Assembly (NCBI GenBank): GCA_049520395.1
Contig: JBEKPV010000013.1
Location: 1-35,645 of the forward strand
DNA from: UBA1161 sp049520395
GTDB taxonomy: Bacteria; Planctomycetota; Phycisphaerae; Tepidisphaerales; Tepidisphaeraceae
Direction of reading: 5' to 3'
DNA length: 35,645 nucleotides
Positions 24,816 through 31,965 of the stretch are shown in pieces (position 1 is the first letter of the stretch; each line of letters begins with the position of its first letter). A program made the position numbers and the translations under genes. The notes below the pieces were generated by a model. That model was not told the origin of the DNA, searched no databases, and worked only from the letters and a program-made list of their open reading frames with translations.

Positions 24816-24844
24816 ATTGTAGGGCTCAAGACTCCCCGGCCCAA
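24816..24844 (-). promoter_or_regulatory. predicted promoter of ribBA
   Basis: On the minus strand TTGGGC (24839-24844) and TACAAT (24816-24821) are 17 bp apart. The -10 ends 8 nt before the ATG, predicting a leaderless or nearly leaderless mRNA. Confidence 0.5.
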
Positions 24845-24917
24845 AATTTCGGGTCCCACAAGCATGAATAACCCCGAAAATACGCCGAATTTAGGGGGTC
24901 CGGCGCCGGATGCGCGA

Positions 24918-24923
24918 TATAAT
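24918..24923 (+). promoter_or_regulatory. TATAAT -10 hexamer upstream of the 67-residue gene
   Basis: A perfect TATAAT ends 21 nt before the ATG at 24945, with AGGAGG (24934-24939) in between. The -35 position shows no TTGACA-like sequence. Confidence 0.4.
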
Positions 24924-24944
24924 TAGCTTAGACAGGAGGCATCT

Positions 24945-25148
24945 ATGAACGACACGGAAATCGAGGGCCTCTTGCGAGACGCGGGTTATCAATACGATCT
25001 GGCCGCCGGGCTTTATGCTCTGGTGGACGGCCCGGAGCAGGAGTATTACGACGCCGAGGAAGTGTCGGATACGCTGGAGATTCCGCTGGACGATTTGTTC
25101 CGCTGGGAATCGGAACAACGCCACGCGGATGAAACTTCGCGGGAGTGA
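24945..25148 (+). CDS. small acidic protein of unknown function
   Basis: 67 residues, strongly acidic (many Asp/Glu, including DAEEVSDTLEIPLDDLF). No hydrophobic helix or known motif. The start is well supported: AGGAGG 5 nt before the ATG, with a TATAAT further up, which is the best ribosome site in this part of the window. It ends 21 nt before the next gene on the same strand and may be co-transcribed with it. A short helical regulator or adaptor would fit the composition, but no function is assigned. Confidence 0.7.
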   Translation: MNDTEIEGLLRDAGYQYDLAAGLYALVDGPEQEYYDAEEVSDTLEIPLDDLFRWESEQRHADETSRE

Positions 25149-25169
25149 ATGTAACACGGGGGCAAAGTA

Positions 25170-25679
25170 ATGGAGACCGATCCTCCTCGGCGGCTGGATT
25201 ACGGAGGCCCCAAGACCCCAGACCCGGTAAAAGTTCATCTGTGGTTGACGAGGGCAGTTGCGATCAGTTTTTTCTCGATCTGCCTGTCCTTCGCGTGGGA
25301 GGACATTTCGTGGGCCGAATCAGACAAACTGCCTCAGCCCTATGGTAGCCTGGATTTGGATGGCAAACTGCACGATCTGATTTGGGGACAAACTCATCTG
25401 CTAACTTTTTATGATGATCTGTGGCTTTACCTTTTCCCCACCTTGGCAACCGTCATGTTCGTCCTCGCGGTACGATCTGATAAAGGCAGAGATTGGAGAT
25501 TTCAATTTCCAAATCCGATGGACTGGCCGGACAGTCATAGACCTACTCGTCCACCGGGGATGCCAAGACTATTTAAATCGACTGTGCTCATAATACTTGC
25601 GGCTTGGATCGCTCCGTTTGTTGCCAATTTTATATTGCTATTCATTTGGTTCCCGGCGCGAATGCCCCGTCCCGGCTGA
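25170..25679 (+). CDS. small three-helix membrane protein with WEDI motif (paralogue of the 1468 gene)
   Basis: 169 residues, function unknown. Three hydrophobic segments: ~26-43 ending in SFAWEDI, ~83-100 after DDLW, and ~137-160 with LAAWIAPFVA. Order and motifs match the protein at 1468-1953 in all three segments, while the loops differ, so the two are diverged paralogues. A run of five G is 7 nt before the ATG. The gene follows the small acidic protein by 21 nt and converges with the next gene. Its DNA is AT-richer than average here. Confidence 0.72.
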   Translation: METDPPRRLDYGGPKTPDPVKVHLWLTRAVAISFFSICLSFAWEDISWAESDKLPQPYGSLDLDGKLHDLIWGQTHLLTFYDDLWLYLFPTLATVMFVLAVRSDKGRDWRFQFPNPMDWPDSHRPTRPPGMPRLFKSTVLIILAAWIAPFVANFILLFIWFPARMPRPG

Positions 25680-25724
25680 GAAAAGCCGGTACAAAGGTTC
25701 GTGAAGCTTTATTAACTGTGGGGT

Positions 25725-26231
25725 TCACTTTGGGGATTCTCCGGCCGATCTTCTCCACTTATCCAATGACTCCCATCCTCGGGATTGGTCGAAGACCGTA
25801 ATCGACCCGTTGACAAGGCTGAACCTAAACTTGTGCCACTCGCTGTCCCACTCTCCGACATCGAACTCGACAGTGTTGTCTGGTCGGTCAGGCGGCGGAT
25901 GATCCAGATCATCCGACAACACGCACCATCGCGTTGGCTTCTCCTTTAAATACTGCGCCACTTCGGGAAGTTGATTGATCGCCCAAGTGGCATCGTCAAT
26001 GGTGTATTTTCGTTCATAGAAATATTCATCCACCACGGCAATGAGCCAGAGAATGGCCACAAAGGTCATCCAATAACTGACTGCTTGGGCAAGCCTATTT
26101 CGCTGACCCCCCCGCAACCGCCACCAGATTGCAAGAGCTGTCGCGGGAAGAATGATACATCCCGTGAACGCGCAAACGTCGAGGATGATCGGGCCGACAT
26201 CCCACTGGGCTATAGGGAGGGAGAGAAACAT
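25725..26231 (-). CDS. two-helix membrane protein with soluble C-terminal domain, unknown
   Basis: 168 residues. Two hydrophobic helices (~15-36 and ~52-68) are joined by a short basic loop (RLRGGQRNR). The C-terminal ~95 residues are soluble with Trp and acidic residues (VGEWDSEWHKFRF, DQSRGWESLDKW), possibly a small beta-rich domain. No family recognised. There is no Shine-Dalgarno before the ATG at 26231. It converges with the WEDI gene, 45 nt apart, and is probably transcribed alone. Some doubt remains whether the first ATG is the true start. Confidence 0.6.
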   Translation of the reverse strand: MFLSLPIAQWDVGPIILDVCAFTGCIILPATALAIWWRLRGGQRNRLAQAVSYWMTFVAILWLIAVVDEYFYERKYTIDDATWAINQLPEVAQYLKEKPTRWCVLSDDLDHPPPDRPDNTVEFDVGEWDSEWHKFRFSLVNGSITVFDQSRGWESLDKWRRSAGESPK

Positions 26232-26279
26232 AGAATCAAGTAAGGTCGCGCCGCTTCGGGCATTTTGGAACTATCCGCT

Positions 26280-26918
26280 CTATCCCGGCAAATCCACCCG
26301 ATACCTGCACTTCTCTTTATCACCCCTTTGATAAAGCGGATGCTCCATCGGCACCAGCACCAACTCCACAAACTTCCCCCCCAGAAGCTGGCAAGTCCGT
26401 CGCGAAGCCGCGTTTTCGGGATTGCAGGTAATCCACAGCGGATTCAATCCATGCCGCGCCGCCAGCGGCAGCAGCAGGCGGCAGGCGCGCTGGGCGAAGC
26501 GGCGCCCGCGCGACATCGGATAGACGTGATACCCCAGGTGTCCGTAATACATCACCGTGTCGTAGGAATTTCCGATGCGCAGGGAGATCGATCCGGCAAT
26601 CGGAAAATCCGGCGTGTCGCGGCGGTGCATCCAGAAGTGATAGCAGGGTGATAACCCGGTGGCGGAATCGCCGGGCTGGCGGCCGGCGGGGCAGATGGAC
26701 AGAAAATCCGAAAGCTGCTGCCGCGTGATTTCCGATAGATCGGGGCTTTGCTCAACCGTCGTCGGATGTTTCGCGGCCGCCAGCGCCGCGTCGATCCACT
26801 GGCTGCCGGGCGGGATCAATTCCAATTCGTTGTCGATCAGTCGGCCAGGATCGAAAAATTGAAAAGTGCGGGAATCAGCCGACCAGAAGGGAAGCCGGGT
26901 TTGCAGACGGAAGGGCAT
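26280..26918 (-). CDS. GNAT-family N-acetyltransferase
   Basis: 212 residues. The C-terminal half follows the GNAT fold of the COG3981-like group: SISLRIGN, YYGHLGYHVYP, the acetyl-CoA loop region SRGRRFAQRA, and LWITCNPENAASRRTCQLLGG. The usual second Gly of the R-x-x-G-x-A loop appears as Arg here, so the cofactor loop is unusual. The N-terminal ~70 residues are less conserved. The substrate is unknown. It lies 21 nt after the 56-residue membrane protein and is the last gene of a three-gene leftward unit. Confidence 0.82.
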   Translation of the reverse strand: MPFRLQTRLPFWSADSRTFQFFDPGRLIDNELELIPPGSQWIDAALAAAKHPTTVEQSPDLSEITRQQLSDFLSICPAGRQPGDSATGLSPCYHFWMHRRDTPDFPIAGSISLRIGNSYDTVMYYGHLGYHVYPMSRGRRFAQRACRLLLPLAARHGLNPLWITCNPENAASRRTCQLLGGKFVELVLVPMEHPLYQRGDKEKCRYRVDLPG

Positions 26919-26939
26919 GTCGCCGATGGCAAGTTTAAT

Positions 26940-27110
26940 TCATTTGTGCAACTGAAACAGGCTCGCATTGCTGCCGAAAACCGCCGTGTAACGCAGCAGG
27001 ATCACCAGGAAGCCGGCGAGGTTCACCAGGGTGCCGACGATCGCCAGCACTGTGTAAACGTTGTTGGTGGGTTTCACGATAACCTGATCACCCGAAGCGG
27101 CTCGACTCAT
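26940..27110 (-). CDS. 56-residue single-helix membrane protein
   Basis: A short gene with ATG at 27108-27110 and TGA at 26940-26942. The protein starts MSRAASGDQVIVKP, has one hydrophobic helix (~residues 18-40, VYTVLAIVGTLVNLAGFLVI) and a short tail ending in FQLHK. AGAGGAG 5-6 nt before the ATG is a strong Shine-Dalgarno. It lies 30 nt after the coiled-coil protein and 21 nt before the GNAT gene, so the three are likely one transcript. A coiled-coil membrane protein next to a one-helix protein suggests they may be partners in the envelope; this is inference. Confidence 0.7.
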   Translation of the reverse strand: MSRAASGDQVIVKPTNNVYTVLAIVGTLVNLAGFLVILLRYTAVFGSNASLFQLHK

Positions 27111-27140
27111 GGCAACTCCTCTTGCTGAAAGCGCGGACTA

Positions 27141-28031
27141 TTACGACCCGCGCAATTGCGTTTTCACATCGTTACCCGCCCGGACCTGGGCGATTTTGTC
27201 GGCGTCGCCGTCCAGCTTGCCGATGGAATTATTGCTGTCGACGGTATCGATGGTGACGATCCCCAGAAACTGGGCGCTGACCGGATCCACGACATAAAAC
27301 TGCATCCCCCGTTCGACGCCGTCGGCGCTTCCGACGGAGATGGTGACGTACGGCACCCCGTTAATGGTGCTCTTCTCCAGGATTCGTCCGTCGATCGCCG
27401 GCGCCGCGGCTCCGACGGCCGTGCTGCCGCCGGCCACGATATCATCCGGACTCCCCGAGTGATCCCGGACCCATCCGCTGAGCTTCTGATCGCGCTCAAG
27501 TTCCGCCTGTAATTTCTCCTGCGTCTGTTCCAGCGTGGCTCCCTGGGTTTCCGTCTGGCTGGTTAAATCGCTGAGCTGTTTGGTGTCATCCTCGGACTGT
27601 TTGGTCAGGGCGTCGTTCCTCGTTCGCAGATCGGCGACTTGCTGGTTGAGCTTGTCCGCGGTGCTCGCCGTCAGGGCCAGGTTGCTGTTGAGGGTATTGA
27701 CCGTCGCCTGCAGATTGGTCTTCTCCGCCTGAAGCTGGGCGATTTGAACCTGGGCGTCGTTCAGGTTCTTTTCCGACATCGCCAGCACGGCGGCGTCCTT
27801 GGTCCGGTCGGCCTGATGATTGGCGATCTCCTGATCCCGCTGCGCCTCGGCCTGTTCCTTCGCCGCCAGCGCCAGCCCGGCCTGCTGCCGTGCCGATTCC
27901 TCGGCGGAACGCTCGGCGTCCAGCTGCGGCTGCAGCGGCCGAATGTTCTGCACGAATACCACAAATCCGGCCGTCGATAGCATCGACGTGACCACCAACA
28001 ACACGACAAAGACTTTGGTAAGAGGACTCAA
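27141..28031 (-). CDS. membrane-anchored coiled-coil protein with MreC-like layout
   Basis: 296 residues from a TTG at 28029-28031, chosen because AAGGAG lies exactly 6 nt upstream; a TTG two codons earlier directly abuts that Shine-Dalgarno. An N-terminal helix (~6-28) is followed by a long coiled coil (~35-185) rich in Ala, Gln and Glu with regular Leu/Ile. The C-terminal domain (~205-294) is beta-rich, with DGRILEKSTINGVPYVTISV and GVERGMQFYVVD, resembling the Gly-patterned beta domains of MreC/FlgT-like proteins. The layout suggests a periplasmic scaffold, but MreC homology is not claimed; no mreB or mreD is nearby. Confidence 0.75.
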   Translation of the reverse strand: MSPLTKVFVVLLVVTSMLSTAGFVVFVQNIRPLQPQLDAERSAEESARQQAGLALAAKEQAEAQRDQEIANHQADRTKDAAVLAMSEKNLNDAQVQIAQLQAEKTNLQATVNTLNSNLALTASTADKLNQQVADLRTRNDALTKQSEDDTKQLSDLTSQTETQGATLEQTQEKLQAELERDQKLSGWVRDHSGSPDDIVAGGSTAVGAAAPAIDGRILEKSTINGVPYVTISVGSADGVERGMQFYVVDPVSAQFLGIVTIDTVDSNNSIGKLDGDADKIAQVRAGNDVKTQLRGS

Positions 28032-28395
28032 AGTCAACTCCTTGGACGAGGCAACCTTCGCTTAGGCGATAATCCGGCACCGGCCTGACAGCGGAAATTG
28101 CGGTTGGCTGATTCTTTTCGGGTGATCGCGGGGCTCCAGCCTATTGCTGACCGTGACAACCCCAGTTCGTGGATGCTAAAGGCCTCCGCAGCCGGCGGCT
28201 AAAACACGCTAAAACCGTCTCCGCAGACTACTCCAAAATATGGTAATCCCCGCCCTTGCAGTGTCAAGCACTATCGGGTTTTCCGAACGTCCGATACCGT
28301 GCGCATTTACTTCAGCCCTTCCCCCCTCTCCCACCGCACCGGCAGGGGGACGAAATCGGCTATTGCCAAATATTTCTCTGGTGTCCCATGGCGTT
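28032..28395. other. non-coding stretch between coiled-coil and HEAT-repeat genes
   Basis: No gene is supported in these 364 bases. A perfect TTGACA on the minus strand (28262-28267) has only a weak CATATT 19 bp later, so it is a poor promoter candidate for the coiled-coil gene. A 6-bp inverted repeat, TATCGG/CCGATA (28272-28296, 13-nt loop), lacks a T-tract and is not a convincing terminator. The AAGGAG of the coiled-coil gene is at 28038-28043. Confidence 0.5.
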
Positions 28396-29409
28396 TTATG
28401 GCGTGTCAGCAGGCTTTTCGTGTAGCTCCAGGATTCCCGCCGCTGCGCAAATTCTGACATAAGCCACCGAATCTTTGAGCATCGGCGCCAACACCGGCTG
28501 CAGATCGCTGCGCCCGATGGCGCCCATCGCCAATGCCGCCAGCGCTCGCAGGCGAGGATCGTCGCTGCTGGCGCGGGGGACGGCAATCGACCAGCCGTCG
28601 TCCGAATCCAGCATTCCCGCCGCTCGCGCCGCCGCCAGCGCCACTTCGGGAAAATCGCTGGTCAATAATCCCTGCACGTGCCCCAGAACCCGCGCATCGC
28701 GCGGCTCCGCCAGCGCGATCAGCGCGACCACCTGATCGTCGGGATAATAGCTGATGGAATAGGCGACCAGATCTTTAAGCCCCTCCTCGCTCCCCAGCCG
28801 CCACATCGCCTCGGCGGCCTGAAGGCGCACGGATGGAATCTTGTCCACCAGCATCGGTCCCAGGACTCGAACCGCCGACGGCTCTTCCAAAAGGCCCAGC
28901 ACCTGTGCCGTGCAAGCGCGAACGTGCGGATCGGGATTGGCGGCAAGCGTCTCCAGTTGATGGCTCAAACGCGTGTCGCCCAAACGATGCAGCGCGAATC
29001 GCACCGCGGCTTGCACGCGCAGATCGGGGTCCTCGACCATCGCCAGCAGCGGTTGATACGCCAGCTTGATGCGTAATCGCCCCGCCGCCACGCACGCCGC
29101 AAAACGCACGCTCGCCTCCGGATCGCTCAGCGCATCCAGCACCGGCCTCGGCGCCGAATCGGGAGCGTTCTCCGACAGGGCCTCCAGCGCGTTGCTGCGT
29201 AAAAATGGATCAGTGGCCTGGCACTCGCTGGTCAATTCATCCAGGGCCGCCTGGCGTAGCGAAGGGTCCAGCGCCTGCGGCTGATAGGGCGGCGCCGGCG
29301 CCGCCTCCAGCGGCGCGGGAAGATCCTGCCCTTGACGCGCCGCCGCATCGTGCTTGGCGCATCCCGCCAGAGCCATCGCCAAAGCCAATAGGGTTATTCG
29401 ACGAATCAT
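28396..29409 (-). CDS. HEAT-repeat lipoprotein
   Basis: 337 residues from the ATG at 29409, whose ATGA overlaps the lnt stop. The N-terminus is a lipoprotein signal, with LAGC placing the lipidated Cys at 17. A Pro/Ala linker is followed by about seven HEAT repeats (~60-330), each with paired helices such as DALSDPEASVRFAACVAAG and MLVDKIPSVRLQAAEAMWRLG. HEAT arrays act as protein-binding scaffolds; the location would be periplasmic, on a membrane. It is coupled to Lnt, the enzyme that completes lipoprotein N-acylation. AGGAC lies 8 nt before the start. An upstream in-frame start at 29442 is rejected because it precedes the lipobox start inside lnt. Confidence 0.85.
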   Translation of the reverse strand: MIRRITLLALAMALAGCAKHDAAARQGQDLPAPLEAAPAPPYQPQALDPSLRQAALDELTSECQATDPFLRSNALEALSENAPDSAPRPVLDALSDPEASVRFAACVAAGRLRIKLAYQPLLAMVEDPDLRVQAAVRFALHRLGDTRLSHQLETLAANPDPHVRACTAQVLGLLEEPSAVRVLGPMLVDKIPSVRLQAAEAMWRLGSEEGLKDLVAYSISYYPDDQVVALIALAEPRDARVLGHVQGLLTSDFPEVALAAARAAGMLDSDDGWSIAVPRASSDDPRLRALAALAMGAIGRSDLQPVLAPMLKDSVAYVRICAAAGILELHEKPADTP

Positions 29410-31055
29410 GATGAAGTCCTCGCGCCCTGTCGCCGCAGCCATGCCGCCCAGGCGATGCCCGCGGACAGAACCACGCAGAGATCGGCGAAAAAATCGCCGC
29501 CGCGCGTGTAAATCGTCAGCCGATCGTCCAGGATCAGTTGCCCCACCGCAAACCCGGACGTCCGGACTGGTAAAAGATGGCTTGTCCGCCCGGTGGAGTC
29601 AATGAATCCGCTAATTCCCGTGTTCACGCTCCGGGCTGTCGGCACGCGATTTTCAATGCAACGAAAAATCCCCGCTTGCAGGTGATCCCAATTCTCATTG
29701 CCCTGGAACCATCCGTCGTTAGTGATGTTCACCACGAAATCAGCCCGTTTCCGATCGCTCCCGTCCGTCGGGCGAAACATCGCGGCGACCAGATCCGCGT
29801 CCAAATCCTCAAAACAGATCGGCGTCACAAACCGGTCCGTTTGCCCCACTCCCATCGGCAATTCAAAAACCGTGCGCTCGTCCTTATCGCCCGGCTGCAA
29901 CTCGTAATCCGAATAATATTGCGGACCGAGCGACAGAAATATGCGGTACAGAAATGGAAGGCTCTCCTTAAATGGAATGAATTCCCCGAAGGGAAGCAGG
30001 TGAATTTTGTCGTAACGTTTGCCCAGCGAATCGTCCATGCGGCCGCTGGCGTCGAAAAGAAACGCGCTGTTCCGATTGTCGCGGCCGATGCGATAGGTCT
30101 GCCCGTCGCGGACTTCATCGGCGAAATCCGCGGAATATTCCGCCCCGATCAACATCGCGACGTGCCGCTGTGCCGCCGTCCCGCTGAGAATATCGTAGAG
30201 CCGGGCCGTATCGGTGAATTCCTGCCGCGCCTCGAGATTGATCGGCGGCATCATCGTCTCCGACCAGACCACCAAATCCACTTTCCCGCCCGCCTTGGCT
30301 AGCGCCGCATTCGTCTGATCCAGATGAAATCGCAGCCGATCATCCAGGCTGGCGCCTTTTTGCCCGGAATTGGTCTGCGGATAATTCGGCTGAATCACCG
30401 CGACCGTCGGCCCCGCATGCAGCGAAGCCGGCGTCTGGCCAATCCGCCAAAGACCGTAAACAAACACGCAAAGAACAAGCCCCACCACTCTGCTTGCGGC
30501 CGGAAGGAGCGGTCGCCAGTTGGTGCGATTCAGCCAGTACATCGCCCCCAAAGCGTTAATCGTCGCAACCCAGAACGTGACGGCATAGGCGCCGCCCAGA
30601 TCGGCGACCTGACACATCGCCAAAATCGGCGTCTGCGAATGCCCCAGATAAAACAGCGGCATTCCGGTGATGACATGCCCCCGAAGCCATTCGCTGGCCG
30701 TCCAGATGGTCGCGATCGAAAAGACGCCGAACGCCCCTGCTTCGAGCAGCCGCGCCCCGCGGATCACCAGCCCCGCCAGCGGCCAGTAAAGCCCGCAATA
30801 AATCATCAGCGCAATCATCCCGGGCAACGTCACCGCCGCCAGCCACCACATATTGGCGATGAAAAACAGCGTCCCCCCGAGCCAACTCCACCAAAACACG
30901 GACTTCTGGCTCTTGCACCGCGCCACCACGATCAGCCACGGAACCAGTCCAATCCAGGCCAGATAAAACTGCCCCATTGGGGCGAAGGAAAGGCTCAAAA
31001 GCAGAACGCCGAGAATCAAAAGAGCAATCGGCTGGAGGAATCGGCTGGGAGCCAT
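29406..31055 (-). CDS. lnt: apolipoprotein N-acyltransferase
   Basis: 549 residues from the ATG at 31055. Lnt transfers an acyl chain from phospholipid to the amino group of the lipidated Cys of apolipoproteins in the inner membrane. Several N-terminal helices (~6-215) precede a nitrilase-type domain with the triad Glu266 (WSET), Lys350 (KIHLLPFGEF) and Cys414 (PICFED), close to the E. coli arrangement 267/335/387. A final helix lies near the C-terminus. The open frame extends 19 codons further to a TTG, but that part is hydrophilic and overlaps the promoter region of the divergent gene. Presence of Lnt supports a diderm envelope. Confidence 0.93.
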   Translation of the reverse strand: MAPSRFLQPIALLILGVLLLSLSFAPMGQFYLAWIGLVPWLIVVARCKSQKSVFWWSWLGGTLFFIANMWWLAAVTLPGMIALMIYCGLYWPLAGLVIRGARLLEAGAFGVFSIATIWTASEWLRGHVITGMPLFYLGHSQTPILAMCQVADLGGAYAVTFWVATINALGAMYWLNRTNWRPLLPAASRVVGLVLCVFVYGLWRIGQTPASLHAGPTVAVIQPNYPQTNSGQKGASLDDRLRFHLDQTNAALAKAGGKVDLVVWSETMMPPINLEARQEFTDTARLYDILSGTAAQRHVAMLIGAEYSADFADEVRDGQTYRIGRDNRNSAFLFDASGRMDDSLGKRYDKIHLLPFGEFIPFKESLPFLYRIFLSLGPQYYSDYELQPGDKDERTVFELPMGVGQTDRFVTPICFEDLDADLVAAMFRPTDGSDRKRADFVVNITNDGWFQGNENWDHLQAGIFRCIENRVPTARSVNTGISGFIDSTGRTSHLLPVRTSGFAVGQLILDDRLTIYTRGGDFFADLCVVLSAGIAWAAWLRRQGARTSS

Positions 31056-31065
31056 CGGGGTTTTA

Positions 31066-31094
31066 ATCGTCGAAGCAAATGAGTCGAGCGTCAA
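31066..31094 (-). promoter_or_regulatory. possible promoter of lnt
   Basis: On the minus strand TTGACG (31089-31094) and GACGAT (31066-31071) are 17 bp apart, the latter 10 nt before the lnt ATG. The -35 is good, the -10 poor. If used, the lnt mRNA would be nearly leaderless and the TTG start upstream would be excluded. Confidence 0.3.
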
Positions 31095-31102
31095 GTTCGA
31101 GC

Positions 31103-31108
31103 TATAAT
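31103..31108 (+). promoter_or_regulatory. TATAAT -10 hexamer of the alpha/beta hydrolase gene
   Basis: A perfect TATAAT ends 14 nt before the ATG at 31123, with GGCGGA between. The -35 position has no good match. Confidence 0.4.
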
Positions 31109-31122
31109 CCAACGGGCGGAAA

Positions 31123-31965
31123 ATGATTAGGCGAATCCTTCGCGGCGCGCTGCTGGTCTATCTGGGTGTGACCCTGACCTTGTTTTTTCTTCAAACCGGT
31201 TTGATCTTCCCCGGCGCTGCAACGCAGGGCCAGCGCGACGCGACGCTGTTTCCAAGCCCACGATACGAACTGTTGACCCTGCCCGCCCATGACGGCCAGA
31301 AGATCGCCGCCCTCTTCGGCACGGCGCTAGAGCCCGACGGCCAACTCCTCGCAAACGCCGCCGCCCGCCCAACGCTGATCTTCTTTTACGGCAACGCCAT
31401 GTGCGTGGCATACAGCACGGACACGTTCGATCATTTTCGCCGACTGGGCTTTAATGTCATCATTCCCGACTACGAGGGGTACGGCATGAGCACCGGCAAG
31501 CCCAGCGAAGCCGGCTGCTACGCCGCGGCCGATGCGGCGTATGATTATCTACTGACGCGAAAAGATATTGATTCAAAAAAAATCGTCGCAACAGGTTGGT
31601 CGCTGGGGGCGGGGGTGGCCGTCGATCTGGCCGCTCGAAGACCCGTCTGCGGGCTGGCGATCTTCAGCCCGTTCACCAGCATGAACGCCATGGCGCACAA
31701 ACTCGTGCCGTGGATCCCCACGTCGCTTATTCTGCGGCATCATTTCGAAAACCTGGACAAGATTCGCAGAATTTCCTGCCCCGTCCTGATCGCCAACGGC
31801 ACGCGCGACAGCATCGTTCCGCCGACAATGGCCGATCGCCTCGCCGCCGCAGCTAAGTCGCGCGTCACGCGCTATCGCGTCGACCTGGCGGATCACAACG
31901 ATCTCTTCGAGGTTGGCGGAGATAAGCTGCTGGCGCAACTCAAGTCGTTCGTCGACGGACTCTAG
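31123..31965 (+). CDS. membrane-anchored alpha/beta hydrolase (BEM46/ABHD13-like)
   Basis: 280 residues. An N-terminal hydrophobic helix (~8-25) works as an uncleaved anchor, and the hydrolase domain follows. The nucleophile elbow is GWSLGAG with Ser160; Asp229 (NGTRDSIVPP) and His258 (ADHNDLFE) complete the triad. FFYGNA and PDYEGYGMSTGKPSE fit the oxyanion and loop regions of the COG1073 group (human ABHD13, yeast Bem46, E. coli YfhR). Substrate unknown, possibly acyl esters at the membrane. It is transcribed away from lnt and its TAG stop shares the palindrome CTAG with the stop of the convergent oxidoreductase gene. Confidence 0.88.
   Translation: MIRRILRGALLVYLGVTLTLFFLQTGLIFPGAATQGQRDATLFPSPRYELLTLPAHDGQKIAALFGTALEPDGQLLANAAARPTLIFFYGNAMCVAYSTDTFDHFRRLGFNVIIPDYEGYGMSTGKPSEAGCYAAADAAYDYLLTRKDIDSKKIVATGWSLGAGVAVDLAARRPVCGLAIFSPFTSMNAMAHKLVPWIPTSLILRHHFENLDKIRRISCPVLIANGTRDSIVPPTMADRLAAAAKSRVTRYRVDLADHNDLFEVGGDKLLAQLKSFVDGL

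Noticed and set aside
24808..24944. FMN riboswitch before ribBA
   Set aside because: A -10 hexamer ends 8 nt from the ATG and the RFN consensus blocks are absent.
27141..28031. Naming the coiled-coil protein MreC
   Set aside because: The layout is alike, but no mreB or mreD neighbours and no MreC-specific sequence motifs are visible.
30324..31082. 252-codon plus-strand frame opposite lnt
   Set aside because: Antisense to the lnt membrane domain, rich in Arg/His/Pro/Gln, no domain.
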